DNA of 64,000 bases from Endozoicomonas euniceicola (lineage in GTDB: Bacteria > Pseudomonadota > Gammaproteobacteria > Pseudomonadales > Endozoicomonadaceae): NCBI RefSeq assembly GCF_025562755.1, contig NZ_CP103300.1:6016501-6080500 (forward strand), in the 5' to 3' direction. The translations under genes were made by a program, and so were the position numbers. Every line of letters begins with the position of its first letter. Positions within the stretch are counted from its first letter, which is position 1. Shown piece after piece: positions 15,859-24,307 of this stretch. The notes beneath the pieces were generated by a model that ran no database searches, was not told where the DNA came from, and worked only from the letters and a program-made list of their open reading frames with translations.

Positions 15859-16779
15859 TTAACTGCGATTTTGCTTTCTGCTTTTTTTTCTATTTCCCGC
15901 ATTATTTAGTTTATCTAGCAATGCTTTTGGAGTTTTCTCAGGCCATTGCTCTACAATATCATCAGAATATCTTGAGGTGTAGCATATTGTGTTGATTATG
16001 ATATTCAGTGCGTTTTTGAATACATCAAATCCAGATAGAATATCATCTCTTTCTTTTTTAGATGATTCTTTGTTTTTGTTTATAACACCTACTTCTAGAC
16101 CACCAGAAAGTTGATGAATTCCAGTTTCTGGAATTGAATTATCCTCTTTATTTGCTTCAAGCTGGTCTTGCAATGCCTTTTCAACTAACAGCTCAAATGT
16201 TTTAGTTGTGTCAGAGCTGTCTAATGGCATGTAATAATATTTGTCTCTATTGAATATCCACTCTTGTTTATTGGCGTAGTTCCAGCCTTCTTTTTTGGTT
16301 GTCAACACTACTTGCAATGGGAAGTTGTTGTGAGCAAATACATAAGCACCATCGACATGAGATCCATCACCAGAAAGCTTTAGAGTATTAACCGTTCCAA
16401 AACTTATATAAAAGCACTCATAAGGAAAATCAACAGCATCCAATGGAATTGAGCCTACATCTGTCTGTAAGAACTCTTCAATTATTTCATCACTAAGGTG
16501 AAAAATATTTCTGCCATAGCTACAAAATGAGCTGTAGTACGATGCAATTGATGGCTCTTTCATTAACCATTTTATATCAGTTGGTCTTTTGGTTCTCTCG
16601 ATAGTATCTAGTTCCATGTTATAGGAATTTATAATCATGTTTGTAACAGATTCAAGATATTCGCCTTTAGGTGGATTTAATCCATTTATACGGTGATAGG
16701 CAGACAAAACCCTTTTGGCAAATGGCCTTGTTTGTCTATAACGCTCAGGGTGATATCTGAGTAAATCATTTTTTTGCAT
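15859..16779 (-). CDS. AcrVA2-like protein, main domain
   Basis: 306 residues. The segment SYGRNIFHLSDEIIEEF and the following PYECFYISFG recall, from memory, the YGAWRNTLGIYQLDEEII and WCVYVDIS segments of the anti-Cas12a protein AcrVA2 of Moraxella. AcrVA2 homologues are known on plasmids and phages without Cas12a. The frame stops at KKSRKQNRS, just after eight A at 15882-15889; shifting -1 there continues into the conserved C-terminal block at 15587. The full product would be near 395 residues. It is the last gene of the leftward Tn3 operon, 24 bp after the CoiA-like gene. Similarity is from reading, not a search; function is a hypothesis. Confidence 0.5.
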   Translation of the reverse strand: MQKNDLLRYHPERYRQTRPFAKRVLSAYHRINGLNPPKGEYLESVTNMIINSYNMELDTIERTKRPTDIKWLMKEPSIASYYSSFCSYGRNIFHLSDEIIEEFLQTDVGSIPLDAVDFPYECFYISFGTVNTLKLSGDGSHVDGAYVFAHNNFPLQVVLTTKKEGWNYANKQEWIFNRDKYYYMPLDSSDTTKTFELLVEKALQDQLEANKEDNSIPETGIHQLSGGLEVGVINKNKESSKKERDDILSGFDVFKNALNIIINTICYTSRYSDDIVEQWPEKTPKALLDKLNNAGNRKKSRKQNRS

Positions 16780-16803
16780 CTTTATAATCCCTTTGCATAG
16801 CTA

Positions 16804-18141
16804 TCACATCAACTTTTTAAGTTTGTCTCCAATCTCTGGAAACATTGCTGAAAATAGAGGGTAGTATTCAGTTTTCTGATTAAATTCAGGGTCTCTTTTA
16901 AAACCGTTCTTAAATGCTTTTCTTTTTTCTTGCAGCTTATTATTAGCTGGATTGAATACCATATCTGCTCTTCCGTATGTGTCCACAACATATAAAAGAA
17001 CAAGCCAATAGCATTTATGATGTTGCCAGACATAGTTTACTAACCATGCCCATTTATCTTTCTGGTTCTGGAAGTGAACAACTCCATCTTTGATAGACAT
17101 TAGTGCTTTGCTTAGATTCAATAAATCACTATAAATATCCATACCATTATACAAGCCTACTTTATGAAGAGATTTAGCGCAGCTGGTTCTAGCTGTATAA
17201 GGCTGATCTTTATCAAAAATCAGCCTCTTAAATTCTTTCAAAGGCAGTCTAATCTTTTCCGCTTCCTTATCTTTTTGTGCTTTTTCGTTAAGTTCAGAAA
17301 AAGAAACAAAATATGGCTTGTGAGAAACAGAGTCGAATTTAATATCATCAAAACCAACCAGCTTTGAGTCCCAAACTTCTTGTATTTTATTTGTTGTTAC
17401 GTCAAATACTGGTTTTTTATAAAAGCCTTTAAAAACTATCTCTCCAGAATCCAATGATCTAGCTATAGAGTCTTTATCAATAGAAAGTGCATTAGTTTTG
17501 TTATTGAAGAAAACATCTTTCTCTGTAGCACGAGATGATTCAGGAGACAGATCACTAAATATCCAAAATATTGAAATCCCCTCATCTTTGTAAAACATTT
17601 CGCGCTTTACAATAACATCAAGAAAGGTTGTCGAAAGTTGTATTTCAAAAACAACTTTTCGACCGTCAAGGGTTGCAGATATATCTGGTTTTTTCCATTT
17701 TTTTGACCAGCCCGAACCCTTTATAACAGACTCTACTCTGACATCAGCAAATCTTGTATCATATTTTAAGTAACTGGCAATATAGTTTTTTAGCTCAATA
17801 TGTGCTTTACTTTCTTTCGCTCCATTATATTTCATACATTGTACTTCTTCTCTCGTATAATTAGAGTCAGTCTTTATCGGGCAGTCTCCAGACTTATGCA
17901 TATGCTTGAAGTACATAGAGTGTGTGTTTTGGGAGAATTTTCTTGAGCGTATCACCACCGGTTGACCACATGAACCACAGCCATATAAAGGATTTTCAAG
18001 CTGAATTCTTTCTTCAACCTCTCTCCGTAACCTGAACATAAATTCTTCGCCTCTGGATATGAGGTCAAGAGATGATTCATCTAATCCTGTGTCATTGTTA
18101 ATTAATTCAACAATTGTTCGACTGAAGTCATACTCACTCAT
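16804..18141 (-). CDS. CoiA-like nuclease-domain protein (DUF6035 type)
   Basis: 445 residues. The N-terminal part has a zinc-ribbon-like set: CGSCGQPV then HMHKSGDCP. Residues 140-200 hold a PD-(D/E)XK-like core, KKPDISATLDGRKVVFEIQLS, with Asp and ExQ in the order seen in CoiA/competence-type nucleases, followed by FWIFSDLSP. The C-terminal half is unassigned. In the literature such proteins occur in plasmids and islands without a settled role. It starts 36 bp after the resolvase on the same strand and precedes the AcrVA2-like gene, so the two look cotranscribed. Base composition is AT-rich relative to tnpA, a sign that it joined the transposon as cargo. Confidence 0.6.
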   Translation of the reverse strand: MSEYDFSRTIVELINNDTGLDESSLDLISRGEEFMFRLRREVEERIQLENPLYGCGSCGQPVVIRSRKFSQNTHSMYFKHMHKSGDCPIKTDSNYTREEVQCMKYNGAKESKAHIELKNYIASYLKYDTRFADVRVESVIKGSGWSKKWKKPDISATLDGRKVVFEIQLSTTFLDVIVKREMFYKDEGISIFWIFSDLSPESSRATEKDVFFNNKTNALSIDKDSIARSLDSGEIVFKGFYKKPVFDVTTNKIQEVWDSKLVGFDDIKFDSVSHKPYFVSFSELNEKAQKDKEAEKIRLPLKEFKRLIFDKDQPYTARTSCAKSLHKVGLYNGMDIYSDLLNLSKALMSIKDGVVHFQNQKDKWAWLVNYVWQHHKCYWLVLLYVVDTYGRADMVFNPANNKLQEKRKAFKNGFKRDPEFNQKTEYYPLFSAMFPEIGDKLKKLM

Positions 18142-18177
18142 TGCTCATTATTCCAAATAGACAAGAACCATTATACT

Positions 18178-18735
18178 TCACATTCGGCTTGATGCCGGTA
18201 TCCACCTATAAAGTGTTGGAACTGAAACACCAAGATTTTCAGCGACCTCTTTAGGAGGAATGCCGTCAGTCAGTAGCCTTTTGGCAGACTCAATTTTTGA
18301 ATCTGTCATCTGACGTTTACGTCCACCAACTCTCCCTTGCAGGCGTGCCGCTTCAAGGCCAGCTTTAGTACGCTCGACAATAAGCTCTCTTTCCATCTGG
18401 GCAAGGCTTGCCATGACGTGGAAGAAAAAACGACCCGCTGTAGTTCCTGTATTAATGTTGTCCGTGAGACTGACAAAATGACAACTTTGCTGTTCAAGCT
18501 CATTGACCAGTGTGATCAAATGCCTTGCGCTTCGCCCAAGACGATCCAGTTTCCAAACAACAAGAGTATCCCCTTCGCGCAGTACCTCAAGAGCTAGCTT
18601 CAAACCCTCTCGACTACTCTGCGTTCCGCTGACTTTATCCTCATAAATCTTGGTACAGCCTGCTTCTGTGAGTGCTTTTCGCTGCAAAGAAAGGTCTTGA
18701 TCTTTACTTGATACTCTCGCGTAACCGATCTTCAT
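18178..18735 (-). CDS. tnpR: serine recombinase (Tn3-type resolvase)
   Basis: 185 residues. The catalytic Ser lies in MKIGYARVSS (residue 9), the conserved Arg pair in LVVWKLDRLGRSARHL, and the QMERELIVERTKAGL arm helix follows. A C-terminal helix-turn-helix (PPKEVAENLGVSVPTLYRW) binds res. It resolves cointegrates formed by TnpA. It begins 2 bp after the vapD stop codon and lies in the operon divergent from tnpA. Confidence 0.9.
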   Translation of the reverse strand: MKIGYARVSSKDQDLSLQRKALTEAGCTKIYEDKVSGTQSSREGLKLALEVLREGDTLVVWKLDRLGRSARHLITLVNELEQQSCHFVSLTDNINTGTTAGRFFFHVMASLAQMERELIVERTKAGLEAARLQGRVGGRKRQMTDSKIESAKRLLTDGIPPKEVAENLGVSVPTLYRWIPASSRM

Positions 18736-18736
18736 A

Positions 18737-19018
18737 TCATCCTTCCTTTATCATTTCAGTGAAGTCAGACCACTGCTCAACTCTAAAGGCTCGGATATCC
18801 CTGACAGAAGCAGGAAACCAGGGAAGCGACTTCAAAGCGGTAATGGCACGAAACAAATTCGCCATATTTTCGTCTTCGGTCACATAAAGGCTACCCTGTA
18901 CCCGGCTGAAGCCGAGCTTGGATAAGGTAGAGCCAATCTCAATATAAGCCTGAGGTACACCTTTCGGGTGATGTTTCTCGGTTTCTGCAACCACAAGGTC
19001 AAAGGCAATAGCGAACAT
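18737..19018 (-). CDS. vapD: VapD-family ribonuclease/toxin
   Basis: 93 residues with the Cas2-like ferredoxin fold pattern of VapD: MFAIAFDLVVAETEKHHPKG with the early Asp, then YIEIGSTLSKLGFSRVQGSL and the final FRVEQWSDFTEMIK. VapD proteins are endoribonucleases found on plasmids and mobile elements. Its ATG overlaps the stop of the preceding small gene (TGATG), so the two are translationally coupled, the usual layout of a toxin with its partner. Confidence 0.82.
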   Translation of the reverse strand: MFAIAFDLVVAETEKHHPKGVPQAYIEIGSTLSKLGFSRVQGSLYVTEDENMANLFRAITALKSLPWFPASVRDIRAFRVEQWSDFTEMIKEG

Positions 19019-19218
19019 CAGTGAGCCACCGGGTCATTTTTGATATTTGAGTACCTGTATTCGGTCTCTTCGCCTGATTCCGGAATCTGAATCAATACAA
19101 TCCAGTCATCCTGATCAACTGGTCTGACAGGAGCGACTATTTTGTACGCTGGCCCTAGTTCACCAAACCGACGATATTGACCGATCAGTTGAGGAGCTGG
19201 AAATTGTTCATGGGGCAT
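19018..19218 (-). CDS. DUF5397-type partner of VapD (putative antitoxin)
   Basis: 66 residues; QLIGQYRRFGELGPAYKI is the characteristic motif of small proteins encoded before vapD. I choose ATG 19218 because AAGGAG lies 7 bases upstream; a TTG 21 bases earlier would overlap that site. It would act as antitoxin or regulator of the VapD pair, an inference from gene order. First gene of the leftward operon, next to the res region. Confidence 0.72.
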   Translation of the reverse strand: MPHEQFPAPQLIGQYRRFGELGPAYKIVAPVRPVDQDDWIVLIQIPESGEETEYRYSNIKNDPVAH

Positions 19219-19386
19219 TTCATGTCTCCTTGTTATCAAAACTCATCTAAGAGTATGAAATTGAGAAATTCATTTCAAGAATAGTTTTTGAGAACCTGAA
19301 AGCAAGATTTTTCGGGATAGGTTTCGAGGTTGGTCTATCTTATCGAAAACCAGCGTTTTTGATAACAGCAACAAAGCCCCTTTCTC
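19219..19386. promoter_or_regulatory. res-like intergenic region between tnpR operon and tnpA
   Basis: About 168 bases divide the divergent operons. GTTATCAAAAC (19232-19242) and GTTTTTGATAAC (19355-19366) are inverted copies at the two edges, with a further TTATCGAAAAC at 19340. The spacing is suited to a multi-subsite res locus bound by the resolvase, which would also control both divergent promoters. Confidence 0.6.
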
Positions 19387-22305
19387 ATGCCTCATCGAAT
19401 AGTCCTCTCCCAATCCCAGCGAGAATTATTTTCTGCATTGCCCACTGAACCGGCAGAGCTGGCAAAGTATTACACCTTTTCTGATGCTGATCTTGTCATG
19501 ATTCGCAAAAGACGTGAGTCAAAAAACCGGATTGGTTTTGCTGTACAGCTTTGCCTTATGCGCTATCCCGGTAGAAGACTGCAAGCCAATGAACAGCTGC
19601 CTGATAAGATGATTGCCTTTATAGCAGAGCAACTCGCCATTCACCCCATTGCTTTCTCAGGCTATGCACTGCGGGAAGAGACCCGTCGAGAGCACTTTTT
19701 ACTGTTGGCGAAACAGTTGCAGGTAGAGTCATTTGGAACAGCGCATTACCGCAATATGACTCGCTGGCTTATACCTATTGCCGTTGAGAACCCAAACAGT
19801 GACTTTTTGGTGGGGGCATTGCTGAATGAGTTACGCATCCGACGGATTCTACATCCTGTCATTCCTGTTATTGAACGCATGGTGGCTGCTGCCAAGCGCA
19901 ATGCAGACAGACGTATTTTCAACCTGATATACAAACAGCTACAGTTCCAGCACCGTGTTGGACTTGATGAATGGCTGAACACTGATACCAAGCAACAAAG
20001 TAGGCTTTCATGGATTCGCCAGCCTGTCGGTCGGCCTTGTCCTGCCAATATTCTGGTCATTTTAGAGAAGCTGGATGCGATTAAGGCTTTGTCACTACCT
20101 GGTTCCATCGTCAAGCACCTGCCAGTGTCGAGAAAAGAACAATTGGCAAGAGAAGGCTCGCGTATTGCAGCGCATAACTTGCGAATGATCAGTGATGCAC
20201 CACGGCGTTTTTCTATTTTAACCGTGTACTTGCTTGAGCACTCCCGCGCCTTGGTGGATGAAGCCATTACAATGCATGACCGCATTGTTGGAGGTTTGAT
20301 CAAAAAAAGTAAAAGGAAGTACTCTGAGCAATTACAGAAAGACACTCGCCTTATAAAGCAGGCGATTAATACATTGGCAACACTGGGAGAGGTGCTGGTA
20401 GAGAGTAGACAGAAAGAAAACGATGTCTGGGGTGCCATTGATCAGGCTTTTTCATGGGCAGAATTACAAGCCCGTTTTAAAGAGGCGGAGGATTTGGCCA
20501 GCCCTTGCAAACTGAATCCTTTACGGTTTGCCGATAACCAATACCCTCAGATGAGGCGTTATACCCCGGAGCTGCTGGAACACTTTGACTTTCAGGCAGC
20601 CAAAGGAGGGCAGGAAGTGCTTGATGCCATTACTCTTCTTCGTGACATGAACCGCAGTGGCAAGAGAAAATTACCAGACGATGCGCCAATGTCTTTTATT
20701 ACTGCCCAGTGGTACTCCCTGGTTTTTCAGGACAATGAGCCAGATAAGCACTTCTACGAGCTCTGTGCTCTCAGTGAATTGAGGAATCACCTGCGCTCTG
20801 GTGATATCTATGTAGCCGGAAGCCGCCAATACCAGGATTTTGACGGCTACCTGATCAGCAAGGACACTTATGGTGAAATGAAGCGCAAAGGTGACCTGCC
20901 TGTTGCTGTTGTCACAGACTTCAGCCGCTATATGTCAGAGCGAACCAGTCTGCTAAAGAGTGAGCTGGACAAAGTGGATTCACTTGTTCGACAGGGAAAA
21001 CTGGATGATGTGACCATTAAAAACAACAGTTTTCATGTGAAGCCACACAAGGCTGTTGATGTACCTGAAGAAGCCAAAGCTCTGATTCGAGAAATCTATC
21101 AGGCAATGCCCAAGATAAAAATTACTGACCTGCTGGTAGAGGTAGACGACATAACACATTTTACTGACCAGTTTACGCACTTAAGAACAGGTCTACCCGC
21201 TGAAGATAAGCAAAGCCTGCTGGCCGTCATACTGTCAGACGCTATCAATTTGGGATTGACTCGAATGGCGCAAGCCAGCAGAGGGGCGACATTCAAACAA
21301 CTCAGCTGGACATCTGACTGGTATGTGAGAGACGACAGTTACTCACGAGCACTTGCAGAACTGATAAATTTTCACCATGACACTGATCTGGTCAACAGCT
21401 GGGGAGATGGCAGCACGTCGTCATCAGATGGACAAAATTTCCCGGTTGGTCATGTTGCCCGTCGCATGGGGGATGTGAATCCAAAATATGGCAGCCATTC
21501 CGGCGTGAACGTCTACACCCATATTTCGGATCAATACTCTCCTTTCTATACTGGCTTAATTCACAGTACGATGCGAGATGCCACATATGTTCTGGATGGA
21601 CTTCTCTATCACGGGTGCAACCTGAATATTAAAGAGCACTACACGGACACAGCAGGCTTTACTGACCATGTGTTTGGTCTGTGTCACCTGTTGGGCTTCA
21701 GGTTTGCACCAAGAATCCGAGATATTGGAGACCTTGTTCTCTACCCTCCCGACAAAGCCGATAACTGGCCTCATTTGAAAACTATACTTGGTGAGCGCAT
21801 TAAGCCCCGCAAAGTCGATAAACAGTGGGATGAAATACTGAGACTGACGAGTTCTATCCGGCTTGGTACGGTGACTGCATCGCTAATTACCAGAAAGCTT
21901 GCTTCCTACCCACGACAGAATAAATTAGCACTGGCGTTACGGGAGTTTGGCCGTATAGAGCGAACTCTATTTATTCTGGAGTGGATGCAGAAGCCTGAAC
22001 TAAGAGCGAGGGTACAGGCAGGGCTGAACAAAGGAGAAGCGAGAAATAACCTTGCCAGAGCCGTATTTTTCAACCGTCTTGGAGAGATAAGGGATAAATC
22101 ATTTGAGAACCAGAGCTACCGGGTGTCCGGCCTAAACCTTGTTGTTGCTGCGATCATCCTGTGGAACACCATTCATCTCGAAGAAGCGATTGCTGAAGTG
22201 AAAAAACGCAAAGCGATTCCAGATAAATATTTGAGCTACCTATCCCCTCTGGGGTGGGATCACATTAGTTTGACGGGAGATTACATATGGATACTAAAGT
22301 CCTAA
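19387..22305 (+). CDS. tnpA: Tn3-family transposase
   Basis: 972 residues, the normal size. The N-terminal DUF4158 region starts MPHRIVLSQSQRELFSALPT and the C-terminal half is the DDE_Tnp_Tn3 domain with LTDLLVEVDDITHFTDQF carrying the first catalytic Asp, a second Asp in YVLDGLLYHG, and a later LNLVVAAIILWNTIHLEEAI end. It cuts at the 38-bp ends and forms cointegrates. The stop lies 101 bp inside the right end. Reading frame intact. Confidence 0.93.
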   Translation: MPHRIVLSQSQRELFSALPTEPAELAKYYTFSDADLVMIRKRRESKNRIGFAVQLCLMRYPGRRLQANEQLPDKMIAFIAEQLAIHPIAFSGYALREETRREHFLLLAKQLQVESFGTAHYRNMTRWLIPIAVENPNSDFLVGALLNELRIRRILHPVIPVIERMVAAAKRNADRRIFNLIYKQLQFQHRVGLDEWLNTDTKQQSRLSWIRQPVGRPCPANILVILEKLDAIKALSLPGSIVKHLPVSRKEQLAREGSRIAAHNLRMISDAPRRFSILTVYLLEHSRALVDEAITMHDRIVGGLIKKSKRKYSEQLQKDTRLIKQAINTLATLGEVLVESRQKENDVWGAIDQAFSWAELQARFKEAEDLASPCKLNPLRFADNQYPQMRRYTPELLEHFDFQAAKGGQEVLDAITLLRDMNRSGKRKLPDDAPMSFITAQWYSLVFQDNEPDKHFYELCALSELRNHLRSGDIYVAGSRQYQDFDGYLISKDTYGEMKRKGDLPVAVVTDFSRYMSERTSLLKSELDKVDSLVRQGKLDDVTIKNNSFHVKPHKAVDVPEEAKALIREIYQAMPKIKITDLLVEVDDITHFTDQFTHLRTGLPAEDKQSLLAVILSDAINLGLTRMAQASRGATFKQLSWTSDWYVRDDSYSRALAELINFHHDTDLVNSWGDGSTSSSDGQNFPVGHVARRMGDVNPKYGSHSGVNVYTHISDQYSPFYTGLIHSTMRDATYVLDGLLYHGCNLNIKEHYTDTAGFTDHVFGLCHLLGFRFAPRIRDIGDLVLYPPDKADNWPHLKTILGERIKPRKVDKQWDEILRLTSSIRLGTVTASLITRKLASYPRQNKLALALREFGRIERTLFILEWMQKPELRARVQAGLNKGEARNNLARAVFFNRLGEIRDKSFENQSYRVSGLNLVVAAIILWNTIHLEEAIAEVKKRKAIPDKYLSYLSPLGWDHISLTGDYIWILKS

Positions 22306-22368
22306 AAAGTGGAGATTTATAGTGATTTTGCTCTATCCTAATCCTATGAATACCAAGGGTTTGAGCTT

Positions 22369-22406
22369 CTTAGCGTACGATTTTTTCCTTTCTATGGCGT
22401 GACCGC
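22369..22406 (-). repeat. Tn3 right terminal inverted repeat
   Basis: Complement of the left repeat, ending GGCGTGACC then GC in place of the expected CC. The imperfect tip fits an end repaired or recombined at the traN junction. Confidence 0.75.
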
Positions 22407-22944
22407 CTATACCATGACCAAACTGATCATCCAGATCACCAACAAATGTGAAGACGAAGAATTTGAACTGGCAGCAAAGCGGGAAATGAAAACCTGTCAC
22501 AAGGTCGGTAGTTACAAAAAATCCAAATTACTGGGGATAAGCAGCATGGAGTACAACAGCTACTGCTGCTTCAACTCACCCCTGTCACGTATTTTGCAGG
22601 TACAAATCAGACAACAGCTAAATATGGGCTGGGGTTCCGCCAAACATCCGGATTGTTCTGGTATCACTCCCGAGGTTTTACAAATAGTAGACTGGAACCA
22701 AATTGATCTGAGCGAATGGCTGGCACTGCTGAAGCTGCAAAACAAGTTGCCGGAATTGAATGCCGATACACTGAAGCAGCTCAACCTGGAAACGCTCACC
22801 GGCAAAGGATCGAGACTGGATGTTGATCAACAACGTGAAGACAGTCGAAAACGGCTGGAAGCTCGATATCAAGGGGTTGGGCCTGAGCATATCAATCTGT
22901 ATCAAGAACAAAGAGCCAACTCTATTCGTCATTCAAAACCATAG
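22405..22944 (+). pseudogene. traN: conjugal mating-pair stabilisation protein TraN, C-terminal fragment
   Basis: About 179 codons of the C-terminal part of TraN, an outer-membrane, Cys-rich protein of F-type systems. The match is the EYNSYCCFNSPLSRILQVQI block, followed by GWGSAKHPDCSGITPEVLQI and IDLSEWLALL. The 5' part (several hundred codons) is absent; the frame starts at the right end of the Tn3 transposon. The remaining frame has an internal ATG but could not make a working TraN. Confidence 0.8.
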
Positions 22945-22992
22945 GATGGTTTATAAAAACCATATATTGGTATATATTTACCATGTATTGGT
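22938..22992. promoter_or_regulatory. three 13-bp palindromic operator boxes at 21-bp spacing
   Basis: ACCATAGGATGGT (22938-22950), ACCATATATTGGT (22959-22971) and ACCATGTATTGGT (22980-22992) are near-palindromes whose starts are exactly 21 bases apart, two helical turns, so a repressor would bind one DNA face. They end 18 bases before the winged-helix gene at 23010. Autoregulation by that protein is inferred. Confidence 0.7.
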
Positions 22993-23009
22993 AAATAATT
23001 GATCACACC

Positions 23010-23369
23010 ATGTTTATTCTAAAAGGGGTTCTAAGGGCGGAAAGCCAGGAAAAAATCCTGATATACCTGATGCTTCGCGGTTCTGGCTACGGCAAAGCCA
23101 TTGCAGAATTCTACGAAATTTCCTCAAACTCCGTACAAAAACAGCTTGCCCGGCTTGAGGAAGACGGCGTTCTGGTCAGTCGTCTGATAGGAAAGCTCAG
23201 GGAGTACCAGCTTAATCCCCGATATCCTTTTCTGTCACCATTGAAAGAACTGCTTAAATCTGCTGTGTCTGCTTATCCGGATTCTATGATACAGAACCTC
23301 ACTATGACTAGAAGCCGCCCCAGAGCAGCAGGCAAACCAACCATCGCCATCCGTCCCAGGAACCCGTAA
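23010..23369 (+). CDS. winged-helix regulator of a nucleotidyltransferase pair
   Basis: 119 residues. The first 70 form a winged helix: SQEKILIYLMLRGSGYGKAI then SSNSVQKQLARLEEDGVLVS and the wing KLREYQLNP. The C-terminus is basic. This ArsR-like type is commonly encoded just before small nucleotidyltransferases. Here that gene follows after 15 bp. Three evenly spaced operator boxes lie directly upstream. The pair interrupts the tra region between traN and traL and looks like an acquired stability or defence module. Confidence 0.65.
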   Translation: MFILKGVLRAESQEKILIYLMLRGSGYGKAIAEFYEISSNSVQKQLARLEEDGVLVSRLIGKLREYQLNPRYPFLSPLKELLKSAVSAYPDSMIQNLTMTRSRPRAAGKPTIAIRPRNP

Positions 23370-23384
23370 CTTCAGGATCACATA

Positions 23385-23990
23385 ATGACTGACTTCAGTA
23401 ATACGCCTATTGTTGAGCTGGCTGCTATTGTTGCTAACCACCTCAGGCAGCATGGCATTCGAGTAGTACTTGTGGGCGGTTTAGCTGTTGAAATATACAG
23501 TGAGAACTTATACCTCACCAAAGATATCGATATGGTCAATACCAGCTATGATGCTTCAGAATCCCTGAAAACCGCTATGGCAGAGCTGGGCTTTTTCAAA
23601 CAAGGTCGCGTATTTGTCAATGAATCGACCCAGATTTGTGTTGAGTTTCCTTCAGCTCCTCTTGCCATTGGTGACCAGATCATAAAAGAAACCACGGTCG
23701 CACATTCAGAACAGGGTGATATCCCAATCCTGTTTGCCACAGATGTTATCAAGGACCGGCTTCTGGCGTACTTTCACTGGCAGGACAGGCCCTCACTGGT
23801 TCAGGCTCTTGCCATTATGATTAACCACGTGATTACTCCAGAAGAGTTGGAAGCTTTCTGCAAAGCTGAGGGCGAACCTAATCAATTCGAAGTGATTGCA
23901 CAACTTCATGGGACGGCCAAAGGGCAAAACTTAAATTCCATGTTTGAATTGGAAGTATTGGTGCAAAACGAATTCCTGAAACACCTGTAG
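23385..23990 (+). CDS. nucleotidyltransferase-fold protein (AbiEii/MNT-like)
   Basis: 201 residues. VVLVGGLAVEIY then TKDIDMVN is the GG-x(n)-DxD signature of the pol-beta nucleotidyltransferase fold, with Asp pair for metal binding; a later IPILFATDVIKDRLLAYFHW helix is common in the AbiEii-like group. Known relatives act as toxins that modify tRNA or partner proteins, or as antitoxin-type MNT enzymes. Paired with the winged-helix gene, it is a candidate toxin-antitoxin or abortive-infection unit of the conjugative element. Substrate not determinable. Confidence 0.65.
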   Translation: MTDFSNTPIVELAAIVANHLRQHGIRVVLVGGLAVEIYSENLYLTKDIDMVNTSYDASESLKTAMAELGFFKQGRVFVNESTQICVEFPSAPLAIGDQIIKETTVAHSEQGDIPILFATDVIKDRLLAYFHWQDRPSLVQALAIMINHVITPEELEAFCKAEGEPNQFEVIAQLHGTAKGQNLNSMFELEVLVQNEFLKHL

Positions 23991-24025
23991 GTAAGTACTT
24001 TTACGAGCGGCAGGAGAAAAGCCCG

Positions 24026-24307
24026 ATGGAAATCCCCCGCACCATCAATGACCCCATCCAGTTCCTGTTCTGGTCTCTGGATGAAGTTTACCCTGTTGCC
24101 GTCGGCCTGATCTGGGGCATCTGGTTTGACCATCTGCTGTTCGGCATTTTGCTGGGCATTATGGCGATACGCCTGTACCGGCGATTTCGGGATCGGCACC
24201 CTGATGGTCATCTGAGCCATCGAATGTACTGGCTGGGATTCTGTTTCTCCCGATCCAAAACACTACCCAACCCCTATATCCGCATTTTCTACCCCTGCCG
24301 CAAATGA
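24026..24307 (+). CDS. traL: type IV conjugative transfer protein TraL
   Basis: 93 residues; starts MEIPRTINDPIQFLFWSLDE, followed by two adjacent membrane segments (about 22-52) and the RYRRFRDR-type basic turn. TraL is a small inner-membrane component of the F-type mating apparatus. First of the traL-E-K-B-V-A series, overlapping traE by 4 bases. Confidence 0.85.
   Translation: MEIPRTINDPIQFLFWSLDEVYPVAVGLIWGIWFDHLLFGILLGIMAIRLYRRFRDRHPDGHLSHRMYWLGFCFSRSKTLPNPYIRIFYPCRK

Larger units (their letters stand above)
15473..22406 (+). mobile_element. Tn3-family transposon with five passenger genes
   Basis: The left terminal repeat (15473-15510) starts GGGGTCACGCCATAGAAAGG; its inverted partner lies at 22369-22406, differing in the outermost bases. 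Between them are tnpA (right, plus strand), a res-like region, and a leftward operon of DUF5397-type protein, vapD, resolvase, CoiA-like protein and AcrVA2-like protein. Left flank is an integrase gene, right flank is traN, and no 5-bp duplication joins them, so the flanks were rearranged after insertion. Confidence 0.87.

Noticed and set aside
22399..22944. Separate small gene starting at the Tn3 border
   Set aside because: The YCCFNSPLSRIL block and following segments are the C-terminus of TraN; the apparent start is created by the transposon end.
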